A stretch of 17,589 nucleotides of DNA from Desulfobacteraceae bacterium (GTDB lineage: Bacteria; Desulfobacterota; Desulfobacteria; Desulfobacterales; Desulfobacteraceae), in the NCBI GenBank assembly GCA_022712835.1, contig JAFLJU010000242.1:1-17589 (forward strand), read 5' to 3'. Both the position numbers and the translations under genes were made by a program. Within the stretch, counting starts at the first letter, position 1; each line of letters begins with the position of its first letter. Positions 15,229 to 17,589 of the stretch are shown in pieces. The notes beneath the pieces were generated by a model. The model was not told the DNA's origin. It saw nothing but the letters and a program-made list of their open reading frames with translations, and made no database searches.

Positions 15229-15718
15229 TAACACAGAACAAGATGATGGGATTATCGAACTGACACAATTGGTTGAAGAGGATCTTTCCGATGGGTCTGT
15301 CCAGGACCTGATTGAACTCACCGATATCCATTCCCAGCCAGAGGAAATGCAAGTACCGGAAATTGAAGAAACCGACCTGGGCCTGGAACTGGATTTAGAT
15401 GACGGGCAAGCTGCCACAGACGATATTATTTTGCTTGAAGATCGTGATGTTTCCTTTGATTCCAAAGGATCTGATTCTGAAGGATCTGATTCTGAATCAT
15501 CTGGAGCCACAATCCTAGTCCCGGATAGTTCCTCTTCCATTGAATCCACCATCACCCAGGAGCAGGTGGAAGCTGCCCTTGAACGGGTGATCGAAAAGAA
15601 ATTTTCAGCGATCATTGAACAAAATCTTGGTGAAGTTATGGAAAAGGTGCTTGAACGGGAGATTGCAAACATTCGAAAACGTCTGCAGGCCGACCTTGAC
15701 GAGATGGTTATTTCCTAA
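15221..15718 (+). CDS. Acidic protein with PopZ-like layout
   Basis: A 165-residue cytosolic protein of no assigned family. Residues 1-110 are strongly acidic, low in complexity and probably disordered, with a repeated short motif (IIELTQLVEE at 11-20, LIELTDIHSQ at 30-39, and IILLED at 69-74). A Ser/Asp stretch near 80-95 comes from a 15-bp duplication. Residues 112-160 form basic-acidic helices: QVEAALERVIEKKFSAIIEQ and then VLEREIANIRKRL. Acidic disordered N-terminus plus C-terminal helices ending near EREIA is the plan of the polar organiser PopZ, but the resemblance is short. It has its own terminator and sits just before valS. The only ribosome-like sequence is GGGGGA near the ATG; translation may depend on the leader ORF. 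Confidence 0.65.
   Translation: MVDNTEQDDGIIELTQLVEEDLSDGSVQDLIELTDIHSQPEEMQVPEIEETDLGLELDLDDGQAATDDIILLEDRDVSFDSKGSDSEGSDSESSGATILVPDSSSSIESTITQEQVEAALERVIEKKFSAIIEQNLGEVMEKVLEREIANIRKRLQADLDEMVIS
15465..15494 (+). repeat. In-frame 15-bp tandem duplication
   Basis: Two perfect copies of aaggatctgattctg lie head to tail in the acidic protein gene and encode the Ser/Asp/Glu-rich stretch KGSDSEGSDSE. The frame is kept. It expands a probably disordered segment. Confidence 0.85.
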
Positions 15719-15751
15719 AGTTCACACAAGAATATATTTAATATAGGGTTT

Positions 15752-15779
15752 GGGGATTCAACACAGAGTCCCCTTTTTT
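15752..15779 (+). terminator. Intrinsic terminator between the acidic protein gene and valS
   Basis: An 8-bp stem (ggggattc with gagtcccc, one G-T pair) and a six-base loop are followed by six T. It ends 28 bp before the valS start, so it may end the upstream gene or act as a control point for valS. No T-box specifier or antiterminator bulge is visible. Confidence 0.85.
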
Positions 15780-15807
15780 CATTAATATGGGTTTGAGGAG
15801 TAAAATT

Positions 15808-17589
15808 ATGGGTTCGGATTCTCTGAATAAAGGATATGAGCCAAAAGGCATTGAAGAAAAATGGTATACCTACTGGCTTGATAACGGATTTTTCAAGGCA
15901 GAAGACATCAGTGATAAACCATCCTTTTCAATTGTTATACCACCGCCCAATGTTACGGGCGTTCTGCACATGGGGCATGCCCTGAACAATGTGATCCAGG
16001 ATATCATGTGCCGCTATCGGCGGCTTTTGGGGTATAATGTCCTTTGGATGCCGGGAACCGATCATGCCGGTATTGCCACCCAGAATGTGGTTGAAAGAGA
16101 TCTTGCAGCCCGGGGCAAAACCCGGGATCAGCTGGGCCGGGAAGAATTCATAAAAGAGGTCTGGCGCTGGCGTGAAAAATCAGGCGGTGCCATTATCAAC
16201 CAGCTCAAACGCCTGGGGGCTTCCTGTGACTGGGATCGGGAACGGTTTACCATGGATGAAGGTCTTTCAGATGCCGTCCGCAAGGTGTTTGTACGACTTT
16301 ACAAGGAAGGGTTGATTTACGAAGGTCAGTATATCATCAATTGGTGCCCCCGGTGCCGTACCGCCCTTGCTGATCTTGAAGTGGAATACGAGGACAAGGA
16401 CTCCTATATGTATTATATCCGCTATCCCTTCAAGGATCAGAAAAAAGGGCTGACGGTTGCCACTACCCGGCCTGAAACCATGTTCGGAGATACAGCTGTT
16501 GCCGTAAATCCGGAAGATCCTAGGTTTTCCGATCTCACAGAAACCCATGTGATGCTGCCCCTGACCGACCGGGTGATTCCTATTATCCGGGATGAGTATG
16601 TGGATACAAAGATGGGTACCGGTGCCCTGAAGGTCACACCGGCCCATGACCCCAATGATTTTAACCTAGGGGAAAAACACGGGCTTGAAAAGCTCAAGGT
16701 TATTGATGATGGGGGCTGTATGATGGCCCCTGCCGGTAAATTTGAAGGCCTTGACCGGGCTGAATGCCGGAAACGGGCTGTGGAAGCTCTGGTTGAATTG
16801 GGACTGCTGGAAAAAAAGGTGCCCATACAACACAGTGTGGGCAATTGTTATCGGTGCCACACCGATGTGGAACCTTCCATTTCCAAACAATGGTTTGTAA
16901 AGGTGGCTCCTTTGGCAGAAAAAGCCTCAGAAGCCGTTCGCAGTGGACGGACCAAGATTATTCCGGACATGTGGACCAAAACATATTTTGACTGGATGGA
17001 CAATATTCGGGACTGGTGTATTTCCCGTCAGATATGGTGGGGGCATCGAATCCCGGTGTGGAAGTGTCCGGACTGTAAAGCTGTTATTGTGGAAGAAACC
17101 GACCCCACGCTTTGTCCCACCTGCGGTTCAACTCAGCTTGCCCAGGAAACCGATGTGTTGGATACCTGGTTTTCCAGCGCCCTCTGGCCTTTTTCCACCA
17201 TGGGGTGGCCTGAAAATACAGATTTGTTAAAAACTTTTTATCCCACCAATGTGTTGGTAACCGGGTTTGATATTCTCTTTTTCTGGGTGGCCCGGATGAT
17301 GATGATGGGCATTCATTTCATGGACGACGAGATCCCCTTTGAGGATGTGTATATCCATGCCTTGGTCAGGGATGAGCACGGAAAGAAAATGAGCAAGTCC
17401 AAGGGCAATGTTATTGATCCTTTAAAAGTGATTGATGAATACGGTGCTGATGCCTTTAGATTTACCCTGGCCGCTTTTGCCGCCCAGGGGCGGGATGTGA
17501 AAATGTCCGAAGACAGGGTGGAAGGGTACCGCCACTTTGTGAACAAACTTTGGAACGCCTCAAGGTTTGCCCTTATGCACATCACCGAA
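15808..17589 (+). CDS. valS: Valine--tRNA ligase (3' truncated by window end)
   Basis: A class Ia aminoacyl-tRNA synthetase that charges tRNA-Val in the cytosol; 594 codons are present of the roughly 900-950 usual. The ATP site shows [13 protein letters not shown] (H54 to H57, the usual ValRS form of HIGH) and KMSKS at 527-531. The CP1 editing domain begins near residue 219 with [26 protein letters not shown] is followed by two CxxC pairs (about residues 420-442) of a zinc-like knuckle, and [15 protein letters not shown] is typical. The start is supported by GAGGAG 7 bases upstream. The anticodon-binding and coiled-coil C-terminal parts lie beyond the window. An intrinsic terminator 28 bp upstream separates it from the acidic protein gene. 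Confidence 0.97.
   Translation, partial: MGSDSLNKGYEPKGIEEKWYTYWLDNGFFKAEDISDKPSFSIVIPPPNVTGVLHMGHALNNVIQDIMCRYRRLLGYNVLWMPGTDHAGIATQNVVERDLAARGKTRDQLGREEFIKEVWRWREKSGGAIINQLKRLGASCDWDRERFTMDEGLSDAVRKVFVRLYKEGLIYEGQYIINWCPRCRTALADLEVEYEDKDSYMYYIRYPFKDQKKGLTVATTRPETMFGDTAVAVNPEDPRFSDLTETHVMLPLTDRVIPIIRDEYVDTKMGTGALKVTPAHDPNDFNLGEKHGLEKLKVIDDGGCMMAPAGKFEGLDRAECRKRAVEALVELGLLEKKVPIQHSVGNCYRCHTDVEPSISKQWFVKVAPLAEKASEAVRSGRTKIIPDMWTKTYFDWMDNIRDWCISRQIWWGHRIPVWKCPDCKAVIVEETDPTLCPTCGSTQLAQETDVLDTWFSSALWPFSTMGWPENTDLLKTFYPTNVLVTGFDILFFWVARMMMMGIHFMDDEIPFEDVYIHALVRDEHGKKMSKSKGNVIDPLKVIDEYGADAFRFTLAAFAAQGRDVKMSEDRVEGYRHFVNKLWNASRFALMHITE

Noticed and set aside
15124..15672. A 182-codon minus-strand Ser-rich open frame
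   Set aside because: It is the antisense of the acidic protein gene; the Ser richness comes from complementing GAA/GAT codons. The plus-strand gene has a terminator and a structured C-terminus.
15752..15807. T-box or amino-acid riboswitch before valS
   Set aside because: Only a short terminator is present; no specifier loop or conserved T-box bulge fits in the 89-bp gap.
16437..16844. Minus-strand open frames inside valS
   Set aside because: They are antisense shadows of a strongly conserved synthetase gene.

Overview
The window looks like chromosomal DNA from a Gram-negative, Desulfobacteraceae-like member of the Desulfobacterota (former Deltaproteobacteria). This is inferred from the mix of genes: a PEP-CTERM exported protein beside a TPR lipoprotein, a DUF3124 protein, an AsmA-family protein, a two-domain SpeD, and ordinary housekeeping genes (rsmE, tRNA-Phe, valS). 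There is no phage, transposase, integrase or CRISPR array, so this is core or slowly changing accessory chromosome rather than an island.

Region 1 (1-4860, all rightward): the 3' end of a sensor histidine kinase, a glyoxalase II-like metallo-beta-lactamase hydrolase, then a tight run of speD, speE, a GNAT acetyltransferase and a DUF2156 protein. SpeD would make decarboxylated AdoMet and SpeE would transfer its aminopropyl group to putrescine. The two acyltransferase-fold proteins behind them overlap or abut and may act on polyamines, lipids or tRNA-derived amino acids. The SpeD is unusual: it carries a second SpeD-like domain that keeps the Ser/His/Cys spacing of the first but loses its AdoMet-binding signature. 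This is the strongest lead in the window.

Region 2 (4916-12667, all leftward): a DUF3124 periplasmic protein, a very large AsmA-like membrane-anchored protein, a PEP-CTERM protein and a TPR lipoprotein of the PrsT type. All four are envelope proteins. The PEP-CTERM protein has a single cysteine and a downstream Gln in the pattern expected for a Cys-Gln internal thioester. No exosortase is in the window. A clear intrinsic terminator between the last two genes points the wrong way for both.

Region 3 (12797-14961, leftward): a PseC-like sugar aminotransferase, rsmE, and tRNA-Phe(GAA) followed by a strong intrinsic terminator.

Region 4 (15132-17589, rightward): an acidic protein with a PopZ-like layout (disordered acidic part, C-terminal helices), its own promoter candidate and terminator, then valS, which runs off the window end. 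Short perfect or near-perfect tandem duplications of 12-16 bp occur five times across the window. No gene-free stretch exceeds 300 bases.
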